A model generated the notes under the pieces. The model saw only the letters and a list, made by a program, of their open reading frames with translations. It made no database searches and had not been told where the DNA came from. A stretch of DNA of 35,844 bases, from positions 1 through 35,844 of the forward strand of contig JASHOQ010000126.1 of the NCBI GenBank assembly GCA_030041045.1. The letters run 5' to 3'. Shown in pieces: positions 14,405 to 21,777 of the stretch; position 1 is the first letter of the stretch; each line of letters opens with the position of its first letter. A program made the translations under genes and the position numbers. The stretch comes from Acidobacteriaceae bacterium (GTDB lineage: Bacteria > Acidobacteriota > Terriglobia > Terriglobales > Acidobacteriaceae).

Positions 14405-17107
14405 ATGCGATCGGGTCCCTTCACCAGCGGGCAGTCCGCGGCCGGCTTGGGCGCCGTGCCGCTCTTCTACGCTGCGTGTCTTTTTGCCGCCGGCATCGCC
14501 TCCACGCGGCTCTTCTGGCTGCACCCGGGCTGGGTTCTCCTTGCCATGGTTGCAATGGCTGCGCTCGCCTGCCTTGCCGCGCTGCGCGCCCAGCGCGTTG
14601 CTTGGGCGCCGCTCACGGCGCTCTGGTTTCTGCTCGGCGCCTGGTGCGCGCTCATCGAACCGCAGCCGGCTCCCGCGCCCGCGCTCGCGTCGCTCTCTGA
14701 CGATCTGCTGCGCACCGTCGAAGGTACTGTCGCCGATACCGGCCCCGTGCGCACCGAAGCGGAGCTCAACGTCGACGAGCCCACACTCAATGCACCGTCG
14801 CAGCGCGTCGACCTGCGCGTCTCCAGTGTCGAGCAGGTCACTGATGCTTTCGATGCGCAGGTCCCGGTCACCGGCGGCGTGCGCCTCACCGTTCGCGCGC
14901 CCGGCGCGTTTTCCTCGCTCGAGCCGTTCCGCTGCGGCGAGCATCTGCGCGCCGTGGTGCGCCTGCTCCCGCCGGAGATCTATCACGACCCCGGTGTCTG
15001 GAGCCGCGCCGATTACCTCCTCGACCAGGGCATCACCTCCACCGCTTCCGTCTCCATCGAGCACGTCGAGCGCCTTGGCCGGTCCCCGGGCGCATCCCTT
15101 TCCTGCCGCGTCGCTGCCTGGCAGCACGCCACCACCACCCGCCTCATGGCGCTCCCCGAGCGCATGCGCAACCTGCCCGCGCCGCTGCGCCTCTCGCCGG
15201 ATGACGCGGCCATGCTCGCCGCCATGGTGGCCGGCGACCGCACCTATCTCAACCAGCATTTGCGCGTAGGCTTCGAGCGCACCGGCTCCTTTCACATGCT
15301 CGTCGTCTCCGGCTTTCATCTGGCCGTTGTCGCCGGCGTGCTCTTCTGGCTGGCGCGCCGCCTGCGCCTGCCCCGCGTTCCCGCCACAATTCTCACCATC
15401 CTCGCCTCTCTTGCCTACGCGCTCTTTACCGGTTTCGCCACGCCGGTGCAGCGCTCCCTGTGGATGATCACCCTCTACTTTTTCGGCCGGCTGCTCTATC
15501 GCGAGCGCAGCCCCATGAACCTCATCGGTTTCGCCGCCCTGTGCCTTTTGGCCGAGAACCCGCGCAGCCTCTTTGACTCCAGCCTGCAAATGACGCTGCT
15601 TGCCGTCATCGCCATCGCCGGCATTGCCGCACCGCTGCTTGAAACCACCGTGCATCCCTATGTGATCGCCACGCGCGATCTCCGTCTCGTCGCCATCGAT
15701 CCCAAGCTGGCCCCGGCTCTGGCCCAGTTTCGCGTCACCCTGCGCATGTTTGCGCAGCGCCTCCAGTCCGCTTTTAATCCTTTGCTCGCCTGGCGCATCT
15801 TTCCCGCATCGGTCCGGTTCGTTCTCCGGATGGTCGAGCTCATTGCCGTCTCCGCGATCGTCGAACTGGTCATGGCGCTTCCCATGGCCGTCTACTTTCA
15901 TCGCATCACCCTCTTCGCGCTGCCCGTCAACCTGTTCATCCTGCCCTTGCTCGTCGTGCTCATCCCCGCCGCGCTGGTCACGCTGGCTGTACTCGCCCTC
16001 TGGCCCGCGGCTGCGCCTCTTCCGGCTGCGGTCGTCGCGCTTACGCTCCATTCCGGCGTCGGCCTGGTTCATCTCTTCGGTGGGTTCGCGCTCGGCGATT
16101 TCCGTGTCGCGTCTCCGCTCTTCTGGCAGGTAGCCGCGTCCTGCGCCCTGCTGGCTGCGGCCATCGTGCTCGCCCGCCTCGGGCTCCAAAAGCGTTGGCT
16201 GCGCCGCGCCGCCTGGGCCGCGCTGCTCCTCGGCGGTCTCGTCGCCGTCGCGCCACGCCGAATCGACCGCCCGCGCGGCGCATTGCTGGTCGAAGCCATC
16301 GACGTGGGCCAGGGCGACTCGCTTCTCGTCATCACCCCCGACGGCAAAACCCTCCTCATCGACGGCGGCGGTTTCGGCGGAGGCCCGCGCCAGGCGCCGC
16401 AGAATTTCGACATCGGCGAAGAAGTGGTCTCGCCCACGCTCTGGTCGCGCGGCATCCGCCGTCTCGACGCCGTCGCCCTCACCCACGCCCATTCCGATCA
16501 CATGGGCGGGCTGCCGGCCGTCCTGCGCAACTTCCATCCCCGCGAGCTCTGGGTGGGCAAAAACCCTCCCATACCCGCCTATCAGGCGCTACTCGCTGAA
16601 GCCGCGCAACTGCACGTTACCGTGCGCGCGCTGCGTGCTGCGGACGCGTTCCCCTTCGGCGCGACCGAGATTCAAGTTCTCGCCCCCATGCGCGATTACC
16701 AGCCTGGCGCGGATCCCTCGAACGACGATTCGCTGGTTCTGCACCTGACCTACGGCGCAACTTCGACGCTGCTCGAAGGCGACGCCGAGGCGCCCATCGA
16801 AGACGCGATGGTCGCCCAGGCCGCGCTGCCGGGCCAGGGCCTGGCCAGCACGCTGCTCAAGGTCGGCCACCACGGCAGCATCACCTCCACGCGCCCCCAA
16901 TTCCTCGCCCGCGTGGCCCCGCAGTGGGCCGTCATCTCCTGCGGTCTGCACAATCGCTACGGCCATCCCCGCCAGGAGGTGCTCGAAGAACTCGAGTCCG
17001 CGCACGTGCGCACCCTGCGTACGGACATCAACGGAATCTCGTGCTTTATTCTCGACGGAAAAACGACGCGCGCAGACTTCGGCTGCGCTGCCGGGCCCGG
17101 CCCCTGA
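14405..17107 (+). CDS. comEC: ComEC/Rec2-family DNA uptake channel protein
   Basis: The 900-residue product has the full ComEC layout: N-terminal membrane segments with a soluble domain (about 20-220), a multi-helix competence domain (about 230-560, with HMLVVSGFHLAVVAG), and a C-terminal metallo-beta-lactamase-like domain (about 620-890) with IDVGQGDSLLV, THAHSDHMGGLP, LLEGDAE and KVGHHGS. ComEC moves single-stranded DNA across the inner membrane in natural transformation, and the C-terminal domain is proposed to degrade the non-transported strand. The ATG at 14405 has AGGCGGA upstream. It lies 80 nt after the methyltransferase gene. Confidence 0.93.
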   Translation: MRSGPFTSGQSAAGLGAVPLFYAACLFAAGIASTRLFWLHPGWVLLAMVAMAALACLAALRAQRVAWAPLTALWFLLGAWCALIEPQPAPAPALASLSDDLLRTVEGTVADTGPVRTEAELNVDEPTLNAPSQRVDLRVSSVEQVTDAFDAQVPVTGGVRLTVRAPGAFSSLEPFRCGEHLRAVVRLLPPEIYHDPGVWSRADYLLDQGITSTASVSIEHVERLGRSPGASLSCRVAAWQHATTTRLMALPERMRNLPAPLRLSPDDAAMLAAMVAGDRTYLNQHLRVGFERTGSFHMLVVSGFHLAVVAGVLFWLARRLRLPRVPATILTILASLAYALFTGFATPVQRSLWMITLYFFGRLLYRERSPMNLIGFAALCLLAENPRSLFDSSLQMTLLAVIAIAGIAAPLLETTVHPYVIATRDLRLVAIDPKLAPALAQFRVTLRMFAQRLQSAFNPLLAWRIFPASVRFVLRMVELIAVSAIVELVMALPMAVYFHRITLFALPVNLFILPLLVVLIPAALVTLAVLALWPAAAPLPAAVVALTLHSGVGLVHLFGGFALGDFRVASPLFWQVAASCALLAAAIVLARLGLQKRWLRRAAWAALLLGGLVAVAPRRIDRPRGALLVEAIDVGQGDSLLVITPDGKTLLIDGGGFGGGPRQAPQNFDIGEEVVSPTLWSRGIRRLDAVALTHAHSDHMGGLPAVLRNFHPRELWVGKNPPIPAYQALLAEAAQLHVTVRALRAADAFPFGATEIQVLAPMRDYQPGADPSNDDSLVLHLTYGATSTLLEGDAEAPIEDAMVAQAALPGQGLASTLLKVGHHGSITSTRPQFLARVAPQWAVISCGLHNRYGHPRQEVLEELESAHVRTLRTDINGISCFILDGKTTRADFGCAAGPGP

Positions 17108-17162
17108 TCCCTTCCACAGCTCGAGACAATGGTGGCGTTGATGATCTCTCGCCGCTCCGTAA

Positions 17163-17274
17163 AGCATTTTCTGAGTAGCTATATCCCGAAGACGGAAAGC
17201 AGAGTCGACGCGACCAACAGGGAGCGGCGACCTTGCGATGGAACGAAGAGGACACAGTAACTCAGAAAATGCCA
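17163..17274. mobile_element. miniature element A, copy 2 (112 nt)
   Basis: The ends are GCATTTTCTGAGT and ACTCAGAAAATGC, flanked by TAA on both sides (17160-17162 and 17275-17277). It lies about 55 nt after comEC. It differs from copies 1 and 3 by scattered substitutions only. The minus strand reads through without a stop in one frame (CWSRRLCFPSSGYSYSENAL), so such copies could be misannotated as small proteins. Confidence 0.85.
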
Positions 17275-17277
17275 TAA

Positions 17278-17458
17278 ACTCGTCCGCCCTCACCACGTTA
17301 GGAACATGCATCGAATTCGCATCGGGGCACCCGTCACCGGCATACGGGCCCCATTCCGCTCCCCGTCCAATTGCAGAAAATTACCCCGCTTCGGCGCACA
17401 ATGGATCCAATCCAGGTCAGCGGTTCCGCACGGAACGACCCGGAAGAAGCTCCACCCC
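17278..17458. other. gap between repeats, nothing recognised
   Basis: I see no convincing gene, tRNA or terminator here. The short plus-strand frames have no ribosome binding site and no recognisable motif. Confidence 0.4.
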
Positions 17459-17510
17459 GCTAACTCGCTGACTCACCAACTCGCTGACTTGCTAACTCGT
17501 TAACTCGCTG
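17459..17510. repeat. degenerate short tandem repeat (CTAACTCG / CTGACTCG type)
   Basis: Six to seven units of the form CTAACTCG, CTGACTCA, CCAACTCG, CTGACTTG, CTAACTCG, TTAACTCG follow each other. They are the reverse complement of the unit type at 1577-1632. Confidence 0.7.
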
Positions 17511-17518
17511 TCGGCTAC

Positions 17519-17632
17519 AGCGGTTTCACAGTTGCTGTATCCCGAAGCCGCAGATGCTAAGTGGCTTTTTCACCAAGAAAAAGCCACCTTCTGCAACTGT
17601 GAAATATGGCTACATGTACTGTGGAACCGCTC
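17519..17632. mobile_element. miniature element B, copy 1 (114 nt, intact)
   Basis: The terminal inverted repeats are AGCGGTTTCACAGT and ACTGTGGAACCGCT (13 of 14 match). Inside, GTGGCTTTTTC (17561-17571) pairs perfectly with GAAAAAGCCAC (17577-17587), and TTTCACAGTTGC (17524-17535) pairs perfectly with GCAACTGTGAAA (17593-17604). The flanks are TAC and TAA. It shares the subterminal CTGTATCCCGAAG motif with element A copy 3. Confidence 0.85.
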
Positions 17633-17796
17633 TAACCCCTTTGTTTGCACGAATCTGTGAGCAAATCCTTTGTTTTGAAGAATTTGGTTCGGAGTTTCCG
17701 CGCCAGGCTCAAGCAGACAAGGAACTTCCATCCAGATACCGGGGGGGTGGGGGTACCGCTCTCAGCCGCGGACCGGGGACGTATTTGGAGCCTTAA
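17633..17796. other. spacer between the two B elements, nothing recognised
   Basis: No gene is supported. The stretch includes a guanine tract of seven Gs followed shortly by five more at about 17743-17755, and is otherwise unremarkable. Confidence 0.4.
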
Positions 17797-18025
17797 AGCG
17801 GTTTCACAGTTGCTGTATCCCGAAGCCGCAGATGCTAATGCATTTTCTGAGTACCTGTATCCCGAAGACGGACAGCTGAGTCGACGCGACCAACAGGGAG
17901 CGGCGATCTTGCGAGGCAGTGAAAAGGACACAGTCACTCAGAAAATGCCGTAAGTGGCTTTTTCACCAAGAAAAAACCACCTTCCGCAACTGTGAAATAT
18001 GGCTACATGTACTGTGGAACCGCTC
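17797..18025. mobile_element. miniature element B, copy 2, interrupted by element A copy 3
   Basis: The left part (17797-17838) and right part (17954-18025) match B copy 1 with two substitutions. Subtracting A copy 3 (112 nt) and one TAA from the 229 nt gives 114 nt, exactly the size of copy 1. The outer flanks are TAA at 17794-17796 and TAA at 18026-18028. Confidence 0.85.
17839..17950. mobile_element. miniature element A, copy 3 (112 nt), nested in element B
   Basis: It carries the same ends as the other A copies and is bounded by TAA at 17836-17838 and TAA at 17951-17953. Copy 1 of B has a single TAA at the same point, so the TAA was duplicated on insertion. It is somewhat more diverged internally than copies 1 and 2 are from each other. 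Confidence 0.88.
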
Positions 18026-18155
18026 TAAGGAAAGGAAAATCCGCTGCCGCATCGCGGCGATGAAAACCTTGATTGGAAGAAGGGATGGAACGCCGCCCGC
18101 GTCTTCGAGACGGCCCGCTCGATCCGCTGACCGCTTGCTGCAATTTTCGCAATCG

Positions 18156-18980
18156 TTAGTTTCCGGCGGCCTCGTGAATCTTGAGCAGCGTCTCCAGCAA
18201 CGGCTTGAGCAGCTTGAGATCGAGCGCGTTCGCTCCGTCCGACTTCGCGTGGGCGGGATCGTCGTGCACTTCAAGAAACACGCCGTCGACGCCTGCCGCC
18301 ACAGCCGCGCGCGCCAGCGGCGGAATGAACACCGGCTGCCCGCCGCTTACGCCGTCCGCAGCCGAAGGCTGCTGCACCGAATGCGTCCCGTCGAACACCA
18401 CCGGCGCCAGCTCGCGCATCACCACGAGCGAACGGAAATCGACGACCAGGTTGTTATAGCCGAAGCTCGATCCGCGCTCGGTCAAAAACACGCGTTCATT
18501 CCCGGTGGAGCGAACCTTTTCCAGCGGATGCGTCATGTCCCAGGGCGCGACAAACTGGCCCTTCTTGATGTTGACCGCCCGGCCCGTTTTGCCCGCGGCT
18601 ACCAGCAGATCCGTCTGCCGGCAAAGGAAGGCCGGGATTTGCAGCACATCGGCGGCTTCCGCTGCAACGGCGCAATGCTCCGGCTGGTGCACGTCCGTCA
18701 GTACCGGCAGCCCCGTTTCTTTGGCCAGCGCGCCCAGAATGCGCACGCCCTCCTTCAGTCCCGGCCCGCGGAAGCTCTTCACGCTGGTGCGGTTCGCCTT
18801 GTCGTAACTGGCTTTGAAGATGAGCGGAACCTCGAGGTCCGAGGTAATCTGCTGCAGCGCATCGGCCATCTTGCGCACGTGGGCTTCGCTCTCGATCACA
18901 CAAGGGCCGGCCACAAGAAAAAGCCGGCCGAGACTCCCCGGGCCGATCTGGACCGGCCCAACTTCAAACGAATTCCTCAC
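18156..18980 (-). CDS. kdsA: 3-deoxy-8-phosphooctulonate synthase, metal-dependent type
   Basis: The enzyme condenses phosphoenolpyruvate with arabinose 5-phosphate to make KDO-8-phosphate for lipopolysaccharide, so the cell is expected to have an LPS outer membrane. The 274-residue length is normal. Signatures include IFKASYDKANRTS, GLPVLTDVH, LQIPAFLCRQTDLL, NIKKGQF and FDGTHSVQQP. Cys27 in VAGPCVIES stands where the metal-dependent (Aquifex-type) enzymes have their Cys ligand and the E. coli-type has Asn; the His, Glu and Asp partners are seen in DGTHS, FLEVH and AKSDG. The start is GTG at 18980, with TATAAAAT about seven bases upstream and no ribosome binding site, so a leaderless message is possible. 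Confidence 0.94.
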   Translation of the reverse strand: MRNSFEVGPVQIGPGSLGRLFLVAGPCVIESEAHVRKMADALQQITSDLEVPLIFKASYDKANRTSVKSFRGPGLKEGVRILGALAKETGLPVLTDVHQPEHCAVAAEAADVLQIPAFLCRQTDLLVAAGKTGRAVNIKKGQFVAPWDMTHPLEKVRSTGNERVFLTERGSSFGYNNLVVDFRSLVVMRELAPVVFDGTHSVQQPSAADGVSGGQPVFIPPLARAAVAAGVDGVFLEVHDDPAHAKSDGANALDLKLLKPLLETLLKIHEAAGN

Positions 18981-19043
18981 GAGGGCGATTTTATAGCAAC
19001 CTACAGCAAACCCTCCGGCGAGCCGGCTTGCGCCGATCGCGCC

Positions 19044-19610
19044 TCAGCCCGTGTGGCTCCGCGTCCACTCCCACAAGGCGCGGTCCAGGGTGCGCAGCGG
19101 TGTCGGCGCCGGCAGGTCGCTCTGCGCCTGCACGATGTTGCTCTCGGCCAGCCGCTTGCAGAACGCCAGATACTCCTCGTAAAAGCGCACATCGTGGCGC
19201 GCATGCCCCAGCGCTTCCAGCGCCCGGAAATCGAGCACCGTGTACCGCTCGGGATATATGGCTGCCAGGATGGCCGACGCCACCGGAAGGTCAACGCCTT
19301 TCAGCTCCAGCAGAGCCCTCATCGCCGACTCGGTCGTTGCTTCCGGATTCGCCGCTGTGGCCAGGACCCTGCGGATCTTCTCGTTGCTGTTCCCGATCAG
19401 ATATTGCACCGCCCGCTCTGACTTCCAGCGCACGATGGTTTCAAGATTGGCCAGCGTAAAATCGCCGCTGCGGATCGACTCGCCAGCTTCAAACGCCGCT
19501 TTTTCAAGCCTTTGCTCTTTTTCTCCTGCGTTCTCCCAATACTGTTCAGCCAGCTCCTGAAGCTCCGCTTCCGCGGGTTGGAGCTGAAAATAGGCGACCA
19601 TTTCGTACAT
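19044..19610 (-). CDS. unknown protein with a helix-hairpin-helix-like motif
   Basis: The 188-residue product starts at ATG 19610 with an excellent GGAAAGGAAGG immediately upstream and a candidate promoter further up. Residues 100-130 read LLELKGVDLPVASAIL, then YPERYTVLDFRALEALG, which resembles the helix-hairpin-helix and following aspartate of DNA glycosylase-like folds (G-V-x-x-x-x-A, then Asp127). The N-terminal half is helical and charged. No iron-sulfur cysteines are present. A DNA-binding or repair role is an inference from this motif only. It is upstream of kdsA on the same strand with a 63-nt gap. Confidence 0.7.
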   Translation of the reverse strand: MYEMVAYFQLQPAEAELQELAEQYWENAGEKEQRLEKAAFEAGESIRSGDFTLANLETIVRWKSERAVQYLIGNSNEKIRRVLATAANPEATTESAMRALLELKGVDLPVASAILAAIYPERYTVLDFRALEALGHARHDVRFYEEYLAFCKRLAESNIVQAQSDLPAPTPLRTLDRALWEWTRSHTG

Positions 19611-19634
19611 CCTTCCTTTCCCAAAAACTTACAC

Positions 19635-19664
19635 ACGATAGGCCCGCCGCGAAATTCTTGTCAA
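19635..19664 (-). promoter_or_regulatory. candidate sigma-70 promoter for the helix-hairpin-helix-like gene
   Basis: On the minus strand TTGACA (19664-19659) is followed after 18 bases by TATCGT (19640-19635), placing a start of transcription about 20 nt before the ATG at 19610. It matches the -35 consensus perfectly and the -10 moderately. Confidence 0.4.
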
Positions 19665-19805
19665 TAACACGTTTGAGGCCTCCGGTGCTAAGATGCGCCG
19701 CGGCCGCCACAGGTTCGGACAGGCCCGTATTCTTCCTAGGGCCGGCAAAGACAGCATAGGCAAAACACTTTTCGGGATGATGAACTCAGAGCGCCGGTTT
19801 GGTGT

Positions 19806-21182
19806 TCAGTTGGCCACGGTTCTCACCGCGACCACCGTCGCGTTGCCGGGCACGGCGTTTTCGACCGTAGTCGTGAGTAACACCTGGAAGTACTGTGGCG
19901 GCGTTTTGTGATCGGGCGAAAGCTCGGCCAGCGCCGCGCGGAGCTGCGCCATCTTTTCCGGCGTGGTAAGGAACTCGATTGCGGCCTGGGAGCCCTGCGT
20001 GTAAATGCCGTAAATCAGCAGCACGCGGTTCGCTTTCCGCTCGTTGGGCAGCATCAGAACCAGGGCGTAGTCGCGCGTGAGTTGATTCGTGACTGGATCG
20101 AATTCCGGCTTGTAGAGCGCCTTCTCGCCTGGCCTGGGGTTGCTGTTGATGATCACCCCATCCTGAAAATGAAATCCCTGCACGTTGAGAAAGACTCGCC
20201 CGCTCCAGGACTGGTTCCCTCCCAGCAGGATCACGTTGTTGTCCTTGATCTCATCGAAATCGAGCAGCCGCGACTGCTGCACGCGGCAGGTGTCGCCGAT
20301 GCGGAAGAACATTTCGCACAGGTCCACCAGCCCCAGCGTCTCGCCCACTGAGGTGAAGTCGGTGAGCGAAGGCACAAAGACAAAGCGTTTCAGCTCACGG
20401 AAGTGAATGGTGTCGCGAAACTCGGGCAGGCTCGCCTTGGGAATTTCATGGCCGCTCGCCCAGGTCTGCTCGCTGTCGCCGCCATGCGCGGCCCGCAGCA
20501 GCGGATGGTTGGGAATCACGATCAGCGGCGCATCGGCCGGCGGAACAAACGGATGCCAGAACCAGTCGAGGTTGGCCGGCAGCGTGGCCGCCGCGTGCTG
20601 CACCTGCGCCGGCGCTGCCCGCCGCGCCAGCAGAAACCCGAGCCCCGCGCAGCCGCAGGCCAGCACCATGGTGGCTGCCAGCAGCAGACGGTTCACGCCC
20701 AACCGGCCCGCGCCGTTCCACGCCTCCTCGGCTGCCTGCATCGCCGTCTGCGCTCCATCCGGATCATGCGGCGTCATCCGGCTGAATACCGGAACATAAT
20801 GTCCCGGAGGCAGTTCCATCCGGATCAGGCTCTCGCCGCCGTCTTCCTCGTAATACTTCTTCAGGAGGCGGCGGATCTCGTGCGCCTGCACGCGCACAAT
20901 CGGATCCCGCTGCTGGTCGAAGTCGGCGCCCCGCTCGTAGACCTCGGTCCCGATCAGGTATTCGTTCAGTTTGTCGCTATTGCCCTGAAAAGTTTGCTCG
21001 GCAATGAATTCCAGAAACCGGCTCTTCTTCGGTGAGTTGGCAAAGTGCTTGCTTTGGATCACCCGGCGCAGCTCTTCCCGCTTTTCATAGAGAGAAAAAC
21101 CGTTTTCCGCGCTGTATCGATACGCCAATTCGAGCTCCCGACTCGGGAAGCGCAAGTGGAGGTGCCCTGTGTCTTCTCGCAA
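19806..21182 (-). CDS. membrane-anchored protein with N-terminal DNA-binding-like module
   Basis: The open frame of 458 residues has no ATG near its beginning. TTG at 21182 opens it, but TTG at 21128, with GGGAG six bases before it, is a plausible alternative. Residues about 34-135 (REELRRVIQSKHFANSPKKSRFLEF, then DPIVRVQAHEIRRLLKKYY and ELPPGHYVPVF) match an N-terminal module that I associate with many acidobacterial sensor or regulator proteins. A single membrane segment follows at about 164-187. Residues about 200-458 form an extracytoplasmic domain I do not recognise. The layout suggests one-component signalling across the membrane, but DNA binding is not demonstrated. It sits next to the carbohydrate locus and might regulate it. 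Confidence 0.75.
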   Translation of the reverse strand: MREDTGHLHLRFPSRELELAYRYSAENGFSLYEKREELRRVIQSKHFANSPKKSRFLEFIAEQTFQGNSDKLNEYLIGTEVYERGADFDQQRDPIVRVQAHEIRRLLKKYYEEDGGESLIRMELPPGHYVPVFSRMTPHDPDGAQTAMQAAEEAWNGAGRLGVNRLLLAATMVLACGCAGLGFLLARRAAPAQVQHAAATLPANLDWFWHPFVPPADAPLIVIPNHPLLRAAHGGDSEQTWASGHEIPKASLPEFRDTIHFRELKRFVFVPSLTDFTSVGETLGLVDLCEMFFRIGDTCRVQQSRLLDFDEIKDNNVILLGGNQSWSGRVFLNVQGFHFQDGVIINSNPRPGEKALYKPEFDPVTNQLTRDYALVLMLPNERKANRVLLIYGIYTQGSQAAIEFLTTPEKMAQLRAALAELSPDHKTPPQYFQVLLTTTVENAVPGNATVVAVRTVAN

Positions 21183-21777
21183 CCGAAAACACCGTAATCC
21201 GCTCGAACTGCCACTGTCAAGACCGAAGGCCCGCGTCCGGTTCGAACTTGGGAATTTCCTGTTAACAGTTACTTTTATCGTTAATAGCGGTTACTTCTGA
21301 TCATTTGCATCGTCGATCCCGTGGCCATGAGTGGATTCAGAGAGAGCGCGCTTGGCTCGTTCGCTCCTTTGAGTGCATCTGCGTGTGCTAACGCTGCGGC
21401 AATCACCGGTCTCCGCGTTTTCGCCATTTCGCCTTTCAACAGAAGATCCCATCCTTGGTTGTTTTGCCGTCCTTTTCCGAGCTGGCCTTTGCCCCATTCT
21501 GCATCTGCATTCGCCTTGTCCGCCGTTCTTCTGCCAGTATCGGCTTTCCGTTCGCGGGATCGGCGTCGTTCCATGTCGTCCCGGCGAGCCTCTTAACCGG
21601 CCGATAACCTCCATTACCTTGAAGAATTGCAGCCGAGCGTCTAAAAACAGTGACGTTCGGAAAACATGCTCTTCTCTGCATTTTGGCCCAAGGCGTAAAG
21701 TGCTGGCTTGATCTGCTCGCCGCTTGGGCCTTGGGGCGTTTTCATGCACGGATGGGGTATAGAGGAGATTTGAGAAC
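21183..21777. other. 595-nt intergenic region between putative regulator and carbohydrate locus
   Basis: It separates two divergently read genes. On the minus strand TTGACA (21220-21215) with TACGGT (21196-21191) at 18-nt spacing could serve the regulator gene; with the TTG at 21182 this would give an almost leaderless message. GTTACTT occurs twice, at 21268-21274 and 21290-21296, 22 nt apart on the same strand, a possible operator. TTGAAG (21619-21624) with TAAAAA (21642-21647) at 17-nt spacing is a weak plus-strand promoter candidate. The short frames in 21281-21770 look non-coding. Confidence 0.4.

Noticed and set aside
14291..16537. 748-residue minus-strand open frame opposite comEC
   Set aside because: Composition (Gly/Glu/Asp/Arg repeats) is typical of antisense frames; comEC on the other strand has full domain support.
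17046..17255. small minus-strand protein running through element A
   Set aside because: The same frame is open in the other A copies, but the 112-nt length is not a multiple of three and flanking sequence differs, so this is best explained as repeat DNA rather than a conserved peptide.
17459..17510. possible CRISPR array
   Set aside because: The units are 7-8 bases, directly adjacent and lack unique spacers, so this is a simple tandem repeat.
17919..19421. 500-residue plus-strand open frame across repeats and kdsA
   Set aside because: It starts in element A, crosses element B and is antisense to kdsA and the following gene; no motif supports it.
19693..19911. 72-residue plus-strand frame with a hydrophobic stretch
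   Set aside because: It is antisense to the end of the putative regulator gene and has no ribosome binding site; the hydrophobic run comes from the antisense codons.
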